From contig DATLNE010000044.1 of NCBI GenBank assembly GCA_035536915.1, forward strand, positions 186,001 through 250,000: DNA of 64,000 bases. Reading direction: 5' to 3'. Origin of the DNA: Acidimicrobiales bacterium (GTDB lineage: Bacteria; Actinomycetota; Acidimicrobiia; Acidimicrobiales; JAHWLA01). This document shows, piece after piece, positions 8,394 to 19,004 of this stretch. How positions within the stretch are numbered: position 1 is the first letter of the stretch; each line of letters opens with the position of its first letter. The notes beneath the pieces were generated by a model. It was not told the DNA's origin, searched no databases, and saw nothing but the letters and a program-made list of their open reading frames with translations. The translations under genes were made by a program, and so were the position numbers.

Positions 8394-8418
8394 CCGGCCG
8401 AGGGGCCGGCCAGGGGGC
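8385..8418. terminator. Strong GC hairpin between convergent genes, probable bidirectional terminator
   Basis: GCCCCCT (8385-8391) pairs with AGGGGGC (8412-8418) and GCCGGCC (8393-8399) with GGCCGGC (8404-8410), one mismatch between them and loop GAGG. It covers the amidotransferase stop codon and faces the end of the opposite-strand secreted-protein gene. There is no T-run, as is common for terminators in high-GC actinomycetes. Confidence 0.5.
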
Positions 8419-8432
8419 GGCAATCGAGCAGT

Positions 8433-8972
8433 TCAGCAGACGCCGACGCCCGCGAACGGCCCAATGGTGCCAGCGGGCGTATAGATGGCAACCCCGCGGA
8501 GGCAGGCGGGGGGACCGGGTGTGCCGAGCTCGGCACCGGTCGGGTCGACCTCGACTGTGATGCTTTGCACCGAGATACGCAGCGAAAGCGTCTTGCCCAG
8601 GCTGGACGCATTGGGATCACCAGAGGAGCACTCCAGGCCGATGGCCGTCGGACTGGTGTCGCGCTGGCACAGGAGCAGTGTGGTCGGCTCGGCGATGATG
8701 AGAACCCGACCGCCGATGATGGCGGCAGTCGAAGGGTCATCTGCGGCCGTGGTGCTGTAGCAGAGCATCACGTAGGTCTCGTTGGAGGTGCCGAACTCGG
8801 CGCCGAGCGTAACCGGCCATTCGACGACACCGACCTCTGTGCCGCCGGGGGCCGGGTTCTCATCGGAGCACCACCGCGATACGCCCGCGCCGGCGTTGGC
8901 GATGGAGGAGGTGGTTAGTAGCAAGAGCAACGCAAGCAGCGCGCCCATGATCCCGCGTTTGGTGTGTGTCAT
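8433..8972 (-). CDS. Secreted protein of unknown function
   Basis: A 179-residue protein with a clear Sec signal peptide (about 1-27, ending ANA|GAG). The mature part holds five Cys (RWCSDE, VMLCYS, LLLCQR, GLECSS, PACLRG) plus one at the very C-terminus (GVGVC), suggesting disulfides outside the cell. I do not recognise a family. It interrupts the otherwise M. tuberculosis-like order between the amidotransferase and pknB, in the position and orientation of the kinase operon, so it may be a lineage-specific insertion. It could be transcribed with the pknB operon by read-through; there are 74 bp between them. Confidence 0.65.
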   Translation of the reverse strand: MTHTKRGIMGALLALLLLLTTSSIANAGAGVSRWCSDENPAPGGTEVGVVEWPVTLGAEFGTSNETYVMLCYSTTAADDPSTAAIIGGRVLIIAEPTTLLLCQRDTSPTAIGLECSSGDPNASSLGKTLSLRISVQSITVEVDPTGAELGTPGPPACLRGVAIYTPAGTIGPFAGVGVC

Positions 8973-9046
8973 GAGCGGGACCCTAGCGCGCGCTAATCCA
9001 GGTCTCGCCGACGACTCGCCGGACGAGATGTGGGCGAGCAGGGCGA

Positions 9047-10924
9047 TCAGTCCGAGCCGCCGCCTACCAGTTGGCCCACGGTGATCGTCACCACGGAGCC
9101 CTTGGGGCGCTTGGTGCCGACATCGGGGTCCTGGTCGATCACCCGCTTGTCGTCCTCTTCGTCGGTGACCGGCCGTGTCTGCACCTTCACCTGGAAGCCC
9201 GCGTCCTTGAGCTTCTTGGTCGCCTCTTCCTCGGTCATGCCCACGACGTTGGGCACGTCGACCTGAGCCGGGCCCGACGACACGAAGATGGTGACCGTCG
9301 CCCCCTCGTCGACCTCGGTGCCGCCCGTCGGGTCGGTGCGGATCACCTTGCCCTGGGGCACGGTGTCGGACGCCTCTTGCACGGTCTTCACCTTCAGCCC
9401 GGCGTTCACGATGTCGTCGCGGGCCGCTGTCTCGTCCTTGTTGGCCACGTTGGGCACTGTGACCTTGGGCTTGCCGCTCGACACGGCGAGCTTCACCACC
9501 GAACCCTTCTGGGCCTCGGCACCGCCCCGTGGGTCCTGCGACAGCACTCGCCCGGCGGGCGCCGAGCGGTCGGGTTGTGACGTTGTCTGCACCTCGAACC
9601 CGGCGGTGCGCAGTTCGTCGGTGGCGTCGTCGACGTTGTCGCCCACCACGCTTGGCACCTTCACCAGCGCCTCGCCTTGGCTGATGGTGATGGTGACCAG
9701 GCTGTCCTTGGGGATCTTCTCGCCCCCGCCCGGGTCCTGCTTGAACACTGTGTTGAGCGCCGCCTGGTTGTGTTCGAGCTTGCGCTCCACCCGCAGGCCG
9801 CTGCTTGTCAGCATGCGTTCGGCTTCGTCGGCTGTCTTGCCGATCACGCTGGGCACCGTGACTGTGGCCGGCCCGCCTTCACCGCCGAAGATGCCGAGGG
9901 TGCGACCGAGCAGGAACAACAGCACGGCCAACGCGGCGAGCATGACCAACAGCAGCGCCACGTAGGCGCCCGTGCGGCGCGGCGACGGTGCATCGGCGAT
10001 CTCGGTGGCGGCGACCATGCGGGTGCGGTCGCCCCCCACGGCCTGCTGCACGCTGGTAGCGGCCATCGCCGCGGTCGGCGGCACGGCAGCCACGGCCCGG
10101 CCCTGGCGGAATCGCAGCAGGTCGGCCCGCAGCTCCTCGGCGCTGGCATAGCGCTGGTCGGGGTTCTTGGCCATGGCCTGCAGCACGATGGCCTCGAACG
10201 CCGGGGGCACCGCCGGGTTGAGCGACCGGGGCGTGGGCGGCACTTCCTGCACGTGCTTGTAGGCGATCGACACCGGGTTGTCGCCTGTGAAGGGGGCTTG
10301 GCCGGTGACCATCTCGTAGAGCACGACGCCGAGTGAGTACACGTCGCTGCGGCCGTCGACGTCGTGGCCCTGGGCCTGCTCGGGCGAGAAGTAGGTGGCC
10401 GTGCCCATCACCGCGCCCGCCTGGGTGAGGTTCTCCTCGGAGTTGGCGGCCCGGGCGATGCCGAAGTCGGTGACCTTGACGTGCCCGGAGTTGTCGATGA
10501 GCACGTTGCCCGGCTTCACGTCGCGGTGCACCACCCCGTTGCGGTGGGCGAAGGCCAGGGCGGCGGCCACGTCGGCGCCGATGGTGGCGGCCCGGTCGGC
10601 CAACAGCGTGCCCTCGGAGCGCAGCACCGACGTGAGGGTGCGGCCGTCGACGAACTCCATGACGATGAACGAGATGCCGTCCTCTTCGCCGAAGTCGTAG
10701 ACCGACACCACGTTGGGGTGCGCCAGGTTGGCGGCCGCTTGGGCCTCCCGGCGGAAGCGCTCGACGAACGAGCGGTCGACCGACAGCTCGGGGAACAGCA
10801 CCTTGAGGGCGACGGGCCGGTCGAGCAACTGGTCGCGTGCGAGGAACACGTCGGCCATGCCGCCGCGGGCGATGGGTCGGACGATCTCGTACCGTCCGTT
10901 GAAGACCTGGGCGCGCTGTGCCAT
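9047..10924 (-). CDS. pknB: Serine/threonine protein kinase PknB with four PASTA domains
   Basis: A 625-residue transmembrane kinase that senses peptidoglycan fragments and phosphorylates growth and division proteins. The kinase domain occupies about 11-275: glycine loop IARGGMADVFLA, Lys41, HRDVKPGN with Asp135, DFG at 153, activation loop ending GTATYFSPEQ. A juxtamembrane linker contains TRMVAATEIAD. The membrane helix is at about 321-341. Four PASTA repeats follow, starting ATVTVPSVIG, ALVKVPSVVG, PKVTVPNVAN and AQVDVPNVVG. Last gene of the pstP-rodA-pbpA-pknB operon. No PknA paralogue follows pbpA, unlike mycobacteria. Confidence 0.96.
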   Translation of the reverse strand: MAQRAQVFNGRYEIVRPIARGGMADVFLARDQLLDRPVALKVLFPELSVDRSFVERFRREAQAAANLAHPNVVSVYDFGEEDGISFIVMEFVDGRTLTSVLRSEGTLLADRAATIGADVAAALAFAHRNGVVHRDVKPGNVLIDNSGHVKVTDFGIARAANSEENLTQAGAVMGTATYFSPEQAQGHDVDGRSDVYSLGVVLYEMVTGQAPFTGDNPVSIAYKHVQEVPPTPRSLNPAVPPAFEAIVLQAMAKNPDQRYASAEELRADLLRFRQGRAVAAVPPTAAMAATSVQQAVGGDRTRMVAATEIADAPSPRRTGAYVALLLVMLAALAVLLFLLGRTLGIFGGEGGPATVTVPSVIGKTADEAERMLTSSGLRVERKLEHNQAALNTVFKQDPGGGEKIPKDSLVTITISQGEALVKVPSVVGDNVDDATDELRTAGFEVQTTSQPDRSAPAGRVLSQDPRGGAEAQKGSVVKLAVSSGKPKVTVPNVANKDETAARDDIVNAGLKVKTVQEASDTVPQGKVIRTDPTGGTEVDEGATVTIFVSSGPAQVDVPNVVGMTEEEATKKLKDAGFQVKVQTRPVTDEEDDKRVIDQDPDVGTKRPKGSVVTITVGQLVGGGSD

Positions 10925-10939
10925 GAGTTCCGTTCCAGC

Positions 10940-12376
10940 CTAGGGGGCGCCCAGCGCCGCTTGGAGTACAGCCCGGGCAATCGGTGCCGCGATGCGCCCG
11001 CCGGTGACGGTGTCGCCCAGGCCCGGCTGGCTCTCCACGATGACGGCCACGGCCACCTTGGGGGCCTCGGCCGGGGCGAAGGCGATGATCCAGGCGTGGG
11101 AGTTCTCGCCTGTGGTCTGGGCGGTGCCGGTCTTGGCCGCCACCTGGATGCCGGGGATGGCGGCACGGGTGGCGGTGCCGCCGTTGACCACCTGGATCAT
11201 CATGTCGCGCAGGGCGGCGGCGTTCTCGGGCGACATGGCCCGCTTCCACTCGCCGGGCTCGGCCGACTGCACCACCCGTCCTTCGTGGTTGCGCACCTCG
11301 GCCGTCACGTAGGGCTTCATGATCGACCCGCCGTTGCCGACCGCCGCGGCCACCAGGGCCATCTCCAGCGGGGTGGCGGTCACGTCCTGCTGGCCGATGG
11401 CCGCTTGGGCCAGCCCGGGCTGGCTGTTCTTGGCCGGGAAGGCCGAGCGGGCCGGGGCGGGCAGGTCGATGGGGGGCGCGGCGTTGAAGCCGAACTGCTC
11501 GGCCTCGTCGGTCAGCCGGTCTGTGCCGAGGTCCATGCCCATCTGGGCGAAGCCGGTGTTGCACGACACCTTCAGCAGGGCGGGCAGCGCCCCGCCGCAC
11601 GACGACCCGCCGAAGTTGGGCAGGTCGCGGTTGGTCTGGGGCAGGTCGAGGGTGCGCAGGGTGGGGTAGCTCTTGGTGGCCAGGTCGGGCGCTTGTTCGA
11701 GGGCCGCCGCCGCCGTGACGACCTTGAACGTGGAACCAGGGGCGTAGCTGCGTCGGTAGGTGCGGGGGAGCATGGGCTGGTTGGCGTCGTCCTCCAGCGC
11801 GTTCCACGCCGACTGCACGGCCTTCTGGTCGTGGCCGCTCAGCGGCTGCGGGTTGTACGACGGGAAGCTCCAGAAGGCGAGCACGGCCCCGTTGGTCGGG
11901 TCGAGGGCGACGACGGCGCCCTTGCGGCCTTGCAAGGCATCACGGGCCACCTGCTGCACCCGCTTGGTGATGGTGAGGGTGACGTCGTTGGTGGTTACGC
12001 GGTCGGCCAGCACGTCGCTGAAGTCGCGCACGTTGATGTCGCGGCCGGCCAGCAGGTTGTTGTAGGTGCGCTCGACGCCGTCGCTGCCGTAGGTGAACGA
12101 GAAGTAGCCGGTGACGTGGCCGAACAACTCGGCCTCGGGGTACTGGCGTTGGCGCTTGAAGGCGGTGTCGACGTCGACCGAGCGGGCTAGCACCACGCCG
12201 TCGGCCGTTTGGATGATGCCGCGGGGACGGCTGAAGTCGCGGGTGGCGTTGCGGGTGTTGCCGGGGGCGTTGGCCAGCTTGTCGGCTTGCAGCACCTGCA
12301 GGTTGTTGAGCTGCAGGAACAGCAGCACGAACAAGCCCATGAGCACGATGCCCAGGCGGCGGATCTGGCGGTCCAT
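10940..12376 (-). CDS. pbpA: Penicillin-binding protein A (class B transpeptidase)
   Basis: A 478-residue membrane-anchored D,D-transpeptidase that crosslinks peptidoglycan with its partner RodA. It has one N-terminal helix (9-23) and then the three active-site motifs: STFK with Ser215 and Lys218, SCN at 272-274 and KTG at 406-408. The start is ATG 12376; a longer in-frame reading upstream is antisense-like and overlaps rodA, so it was rejected. The rodA stop and this start overlap (TGATG), indicating translational coupling. Equivalent of Rv0016c. It is 15 bp before pknB, whose PASTA domains probably read the same cell-wall substrate. Confidence 0.95.
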   Translation of the reverse strand: MDRQIRRLGIVLMGLFVLLFLQLNNLQVLQADKLANAPGNTRNATRDFSRPRGIIQTADGVVLARSVDVDTAFKRQRQYPEAELFGHVTGYFSFTYGSDGVERTYNNLLAGRDINVRDFSDVLADRVTTNDVTLTITKRVQQVARDALQGRKGAVVALDPTNGAVLAFWSFPSYNPQPLSGHDQKAVQSAWNALEDDANQPMLPRTYRRSYAPGSTFKVVTAAAALEQAPDLATKSYPTLRTLDLPQTNRDLPNFGGSSCGGALPALLKVSCNTGFAQMGMDLGTDRLTDEAEQFGFNAAPPIDLPAPARSAFPAKNSQPGLAQAAIGQQDVTATPLEMALVAAAVGNGGSIMKPYVTAEVRNHEGRVVQSAEPGEWKRAMSPENAAALRDMMIQVVNGGTATRAAIPGIQVAAKTGTAQTTGENSHAWIIAFAPAEAPKVAVAVIVESQPGLGDTVTGGRIAAPIARAVLQAALGAP

Positions 12377-13647
12377 CAGGTGGTCGCCGCCTGTCGGTCG
12401 GAGATGCGCAGCAGCAGGGCCAACAGGATGTAGTTGGCGATGAGCGACGACCCGCCGTAGCTGACGAACGGCAAGGTGATGCCGGTCAGGGGGACGAGTC
12501 GGGTGACGCCGCCCAGGATGATGAAGGTCTGCACCCCGAGGATGGTGGTGAGCCCCGCCGCCAGCAGCTTCTCGAAGGGCTGGTCGGCCCGCAGGGCGAT
12601 GCGCAGGCCCACGCCCACCAGCAGCAGGTAAGCGACCACGATGGCGGCGGTGCCCAGCAGGCCGAGCTCCTCGCCGATGGCGGCGAAGATGAAGTCGGTG
12701 GCCGCCGCCGGGATGCGCCCGGGCGCGCCCAGCCCGATGCCGCTGCCGCCGAAGCCGCCCGAGCCCATGGCGTAGAGGCCCTGCACCAGTTGGTAGCCCG
12801 AGCCAGACGCGGTGGTCCACGGGTCGATCCAGATGCGCACCCGGGAGGCCACGTGGGCGAACGTGGTGTAGGCGAAGAAGGCGCCGACCAGGAAGAGGCC
12901 GCCGCCCACGCCGAGGTACTCGGCGCGGGCCGTGGCCACCCACACCATGCTGATGAACAGGGCGAAGAACAGCAGCGAGGAGCCCAGGTCGCGCTCGGCG
13001 GTCATGACCACCATGGCCATGCCCCAGGCCAGGAGGATGGGGCCGATCACCCGGATGTGCGGCATGCGGCCGCGGCTGATGCGGAACTCGCTCAGCAGTT
13101 CTCGTTTTTCCACCAGGTAGGCGGCGAAGAAGACGGCCAGGGCGACCTTGGCCAGCTCGCCGGGTTGGAACGTCATGGGGCCGACGCGTACCCAGAGGCG
13201 GGCGCCGTTGATGTTGCGGCCGATCACCGGCAGCAGCGGCATGAGCAGCAGGGCGATGCCCAGCAGCATGAAGGTGTAGCGGTAGCGCTCCAGGTCGCGG
13301 GCCCGGCGCACGAGCACCAGGGTGGCCACGAAGGCGAGGATGCCGAGCGCCGTCCACGTCGACTGCAAGCCCGCCAGGTCGCGGTCGAGGCGGGCGATGA
13401 AGACGTAGCCGATGCCGTTGAGCAGGCCCGCCACCGGCAGCAGCACGGCGTCGCCGTTGGGGGCGAGGCGGCGCACGACGAGGTGAGCGGCGAGCAGCAG
13501 CCCGAGGATGATGCCGAGGAAGGGGCCGATGTTGGCGGGCAACGAGGCGCTGCGGCCCAGGCTGGCCAGGGCGTAGGCGCCCGCGGTGAGCAGGGCCACG
13601 AGCACGAGCAGCCCCAGCTCGGTGTCGCGGCGCGGCGACCGGGTCAT
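12376..13647 (-). CDS. rodA: RodA/FtsW-family peptidoglycan glycosyltransferase
   Basis: A 423-residue SEDS protein with about ten to twelve membrane helices, which polymerises lipid II glycan strands. Family signatures are visible: GRNINGARLWVRVG, FQPGELAKVALAVFFA, DLGSSLLFFALF and the C-terminal PFVSYGGSSLIANYILL. It is coupled to pbpA by overlapping stop and start codons, giving a matched polymerase/transpeptidase pair. It is separated from pstP by 64 bp that contain a hairpin repeat. Equivalent of Rv0017c. Confidence 0.95.
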   Translation of the reverse strand: MTRSPRRDTELGLLVLVALLTAGAYALASLGRSASLPANIGPFLGIILGLLLAAHLVVRRLAPNGDAVLLPVAGLLNGIGYVFIARLDRDLAGLQSTWTALGILAFVATLVLVRRARDLERYRYTFMLLGIALLLMPLLPVIGRNINGARLWVRVGPMTFQPGELAKVALAVFFAAYLVEKRELLSEFRISRGRMPHIRVIGPILLAWGMAMVVMTAERDLGSSLLFFALFISMVWVATARAEYLGVGGGLFLVGAFFAYTTFAHVASRVRIWIDPWTTASGSGYQLVQGLYAMGSGGFGGSGIGLGAPGRIPAAATDFIFAAIGEELGLLGTAAIVVAYLLLVGVGLRIALRADQPFEKLLAAGLTTILGVQTFIILGGVTRLVPLTGITLPFVSYGGSSLIANYILLALLLRISDRQAATT

Positions 13648-13661
13648 GCCGACCCCGACGT

Positions 13662-13702
13662 TGCGTAGGGATCGCGCCGTTTTCCGGGCCGATTCCTACG
13701 CA
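13662..13702. repeat. Palindromic hairpin repeat, copy 2
   Basis: Arms TGCGTAGGGATCG (13662-13674) and CGATTCCTACGCA (13690-13702) pair over 13 positions with one G-T wobble; the core GCCG-TTTTC-CGG matches the copy at 6366-6406. Two arm pairs differ from copy 1 by compensating changes (T-A to C-G, C-G to G-C). It lies inside the operon, between pstP and rodA, so it would be transcribed. Confidence 0.75.
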
Positions 13703-13711
13703 GGTTCGGCG

Positions 13712-14941
13712 TCATGGGGACGTCGTCGGAGACGACGTCGAGGTGGGCGGTGCGCTCGACGGCGTGCCGAAGCGGGCCTCGGCCTCGTCGCGCAGGTTCT
13801 CGACGTACTCCTCGGCGTCGGCCAACGACGGCTCTTGCTTGCCCTTCTCCAAGGCGTCGAGGCGACCGGGGACCACGTCGGCGGTGGTGAGGTCGGTGCG
13901 CCGGGCCACCGTCGGGTCGAACCACAACAGGCCGTCGGGCCGCCCCTGGTAGATCGTGACCCGGTCGCCGTCGAGGCCCACGTAGTAGCTGCCCCGGGCG
14001 AACCACGCGACTGCGCCGGCGGCCCCGCCGAGCAGCAGCAACAGGATGAGCAGGAAGGCCACCACCCGGCCCGTCATGCGGCGGCGCTTGGGCTGCTGCG
14101 CCTTCTGTGCCTTGGCTTTCTGCCGGGGGCGGTGGTCGTCGTCTTCTTCGAGGTCGCGCCAGTCGAGGGGTGGCGGGGCGTCGTCGGCCAGGGCCGCGGA
14201 TGCCTTCTCGGCCCGGTTGTCGTCGTCGACCACGTCGACCACCACGACGGTGATGTTGTCGTTGCCGCCGTTGGCCTTGGCCAGCTCGACCAGCTTGGCG
14301 GCGGCCTCGTCGGGATCTGCGGTGCTGCGCAGCACCGAGGCGATGGTGCGGTCGTCGACCTCGTTGAACAGCCCGTCGCTGGCCAGCAGGAAGCGATCGC
14401 CCTCGTAGGGGATGACCCGGAAGCAGTCGACCTCGACGTCGGCATCGACGCCGAGCACCCGGGTCAGGACGTGCTTCTGGGGGTGGACCTGCGCCTCGGC
14501 TGCGCTGATGCGGCCGGTGCGGACCAGTTCCTCTACCAGGCTGTGGTCCTCGGTGAGCTGTTCGAGGTCGCCGCCCTGGAGGCGGTAGGCGCGCGAGTCG
14601 CCTACGTTGACCACGGCGAGCACGTCTTGGCCGTCGTCGTCGACCAGGGCGACGGCGGTGAGGGTGGTGCCCATGCCCCGCAGGTCGGACTGCTGTTGCG
14701 CCCGTTCCCACACGGCCCGGTTGGCGGCCCGTACGGCGTCGGCCAGGCCGCTGGCCGTGCGGTTGGCGTCGAAGCCGCTGCCGAGCGCCTCGACGGCGAT
14801 GCCGGAGGCCACCTCGCCCGCGGCGTGGCCGCCCATGCCGTCGGCCACGGCGAACAGCGGCGAGGCGATGAGGAGGTTGTCCTCGTTGTTCTGGCGGACC
14901 CGGCCCACGTCGGTGGCCGAGCCCCAGCGCAGGCGAGTCAC
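13712..14941 (-). CDS. pstP: PP2C-type protein phosphatase PstP, membrane-anchored
   Basis: A 409-residue Ser/Thr phosphatase that reverses PknB phosphorylation. The PP2C metal-binding motifs are present in order: RQNNEDN, VADGMGGHAAGEVAS, VGDSRAY, LLASDGLF and GGNDNITVVVV. A basic linker (QKAKAQKAQQPKRRR) precedes one membrane helix (VVAFLLILLLLLGGAAGAVA), then a short outer domain ending in a Ser/Thr/Pro tail. The GTG start overlaps the fhaB stop (GTGA); it gives the canonical N-terminus VTRLRWGSATDVGRVR. Longer in-frame upstream sequence is antisense-like and was not used. Equivalent of Rv0018c. Confidence 0.95.
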   Translation of the reverse strand: MTRLRWGSATDVGRVRQNNEDNLLIASPLFAVADGMGGHAAGEVASGIAVEALGSGFDANRTASGLADAVRAANRAVWERAQQQSDLRGMGTTLTAVALVDDDGQDVLAVVNVGDSRAYRLQGGDLEQLTEDHSLVEELVRTGRISAAEAQVHPQKHVLTRVLGVDADVEVDCFRVIPYEGDRFLLASDGLFNEVDDRTIASVLRSTADPDEAAAKLVELAKANGGNDNITVVVVDVVDDDNRAEKASAALADDAPPPLDWRDLEEDDDHRPRQKAKAQKAQQPKRRRMTGRVVAFLLILLLLLGGAAGAVAWFARGSYYVGLDGDRVTIYQGRPDGLLWFDPTVARRTDLTTADVVPGRLDALEKGKQEPSLADAEEYVENLRDEAEARFGTPSSAPPTSTSSPTTSP

Positions 14942-15396
14942 TTGGTCACCTCCAGGACGGTACGCCCCACTTGCACCCGGTCGCCGCGGGCGAGGGCGAC
15001 GGGGCCGGCGACCTTCTTGGCGTTGAGGTAGGTGCCGTTGGTGGAGCCGAGGTCTTCCAGGTAGAGGCGGCCGTCGCGGCGGAAGAGGCGGGCGTGGAGC
15101 TGGGAGACGGCCTTGTCGTCCTCCAGGGCGATCTGGCAGCCCGAGGCCCGGCCGATCGTCACCTCGTCGGCCAGGTCGTACATGCGGCCCCGGCGGTCGG
15201 GCGGGTCGACGACCTTGACCCGGGCGGGGGCGGTGGTGCCGCGGGGTGAGGCGGGCGCTGCCGCCGAGGCAGAGGCGGGCGGTGCGACGGCGGCGGGGGA
15301 GAGTTCGGCCCACACGGCGCGCAGCACGCGGGCGAAGAACAGCCAGACCAGGGCCAGGAAGACGAACTTGAGGATTGTCAGGAGGTCTTCGGGCAC
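14938..15396 (-). CDS. fhaB: FHA-domain protein FhaB (FipA)
   Basis: A 152-residue protein with an N-terminal membrane helix (about 6-25), an Ala/Pro linker and one forkhead-associated domain that binds phosphothreonine. The FHA core is complete: IGRASGCQIALEDDKAVSQLHARL and DLGSTNGTYLN. In mycobacteria this protein is phosphorylated by PknB and recruits division proteins. It overlaps pstP by 4 bp and starts 4 bp after fhaA ends, so the three are one translational unit. Confidence 0.94.
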   Translation of the reverse strand: MPEDLLTILKFVFLALVWLFFARVLRAVWAELSPAAVAPPASASAAAPASPRGTTAPARVKVVDPPDRRGRMYDLADEVTIGRASGCQIALEDDKAVSQLHARLFRRDGRLYLEDLGSTNGTYLNAKKVAGPVALARGDRVQVGRTVLEVTK

Positions 15397-15400
15397 GCCG

Positions 15401-16057
15401 CTACGAGGCCTCGAACCTGATCTTGGTGGAACCGACGGTGATCTCGTCGCCCTCTTCCAGCCGCCGCTCCTTCACGCCTGCGCCGTTGACCCGGGTGCCG
15501 TTGGTGGAGTCGAGGTCGACCACGACGAACCCGTTGGGGATGCGGCGCACCTCGGCGTGGCGGCGGCTGACGTTGCGGTCGTCGAGCACGATGTCGCAGT
15601 CGGGCAGGCGGCCGATGGTGGCCGGGTCGTCGCCCAGGCTGATGCGCTTGCCGTCGGCCAGGAGGAGCGAGCCCACCGGGCCGCCGCCCTTGCCCTCTCG
15701 CACCTCGCTGGTGACCAGGAACATGCCGGGGGTGAGCGCTTGGTCGGCTTCCAAGGTGATCTCGACCGGGCCGAGGAAGCCGTAGCCCTCGTCGCGGGCG
15801 TGCTGGCGGGCCATCTCGCCCAGGTCGCGCACCAAGGAGTCGGCAAAGGGCTCGAAGCGCTGGTGGTCGGCCGGGGAGAGGGCGATCTCGAAGGCGTTGG
15901 GGGTGATCACGCCGTGCAAGCCGTGGGTGCGATGGAGGTCCATTTCCCTGGTCAGACGGCGTCCGACCTCGACGGGCTGGAGCCCGCTGCGGAAGGCCTT
16001 GGCGAACACCCCCTCGACGAGGCGCTCGAGGCGACGCTCGAACTGCTGGAGTCCCAT
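15401..16057 (-). CDS. fhaA: FhaA-like protein (DUF3662 plus FHA domain)
   Basis: A 218-residue soluble protein: an N-terminal DUF3662 domain (about 1-120; FERRLERLVEGVFAKAFRSG, PVEVGRRLTREMD) and a C-terminal FHA domain (TIGRLPDCDIVLDDRNVSRRHAEV... DLDSTNGTRVNG). In M. tuberculosis the same two domains are joined by a long disordered linker; here the linker is almost absent, so the protein is much shorter than Rv0020c. It probably reads PknB-phosphorylated MviN-type pseudokinase at the septum and pole. First gene of the operon; the tRNA-Leu gene lies divergently upstream. Confidence 0.93.
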   Translation of the reverse strand: MGLQQFERRLERLVEGVFAKAFRSGLQPVEVGRRLTREMDLHRTHGLHGVITPNAFEIALSPADHQRFEPFADSLVRDLGEMARQHARDEGYGFLGPVEITLEADQALTPGMFLVTSEVREGKGGGPVGSLLLADGKRISLGDDPATIGRLPDCDIVLDDRNVSRRHAEVRRIPNGFVVVDLDSTNGTRVNGAGVKERRLEEGDEITVGSTKIRFEAS

Positions 16058-16151
16058 GGCCGTCGTACCTTACCCACGGGGTGAGACAGCTTGGGGCCCA
16101 CCGACCCCGTCGGAGGGTTGCCCGGGATCGGCTACCCTCGCATCGCTTCTC

Positions 16152-16238
<87 letters not shown>

Positions 16239-16427
16239 GCGTGCGCCGGGCTCCGATCCATCCCGCGTCGATCGTCTTCGATGAGATCCGGCCAGCTTCA
16301 CACCGCCGTCGTACGGCGCCGTCCGGCCACCTACCCCGGCTTGGGTGTCGCCGCGGAGGCATGACCGCCGGTCCGCAGTCGCCCACCGCCCGCGACGCGA
16401 GGGAAACGACCAGCACGGGGCCGGTGT

Positions 16428-18996
<2,569 letters not shown>

Positions 18997-19004
<8 letters not shown>

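Noticed and set aside
12377-13357. N-terminal extension of pbpA
   Set aside because: It lies over rodA in another frame and has arginine-rich nonsense composition; the ATG at 12376 gives the normal PBP N-terminus.
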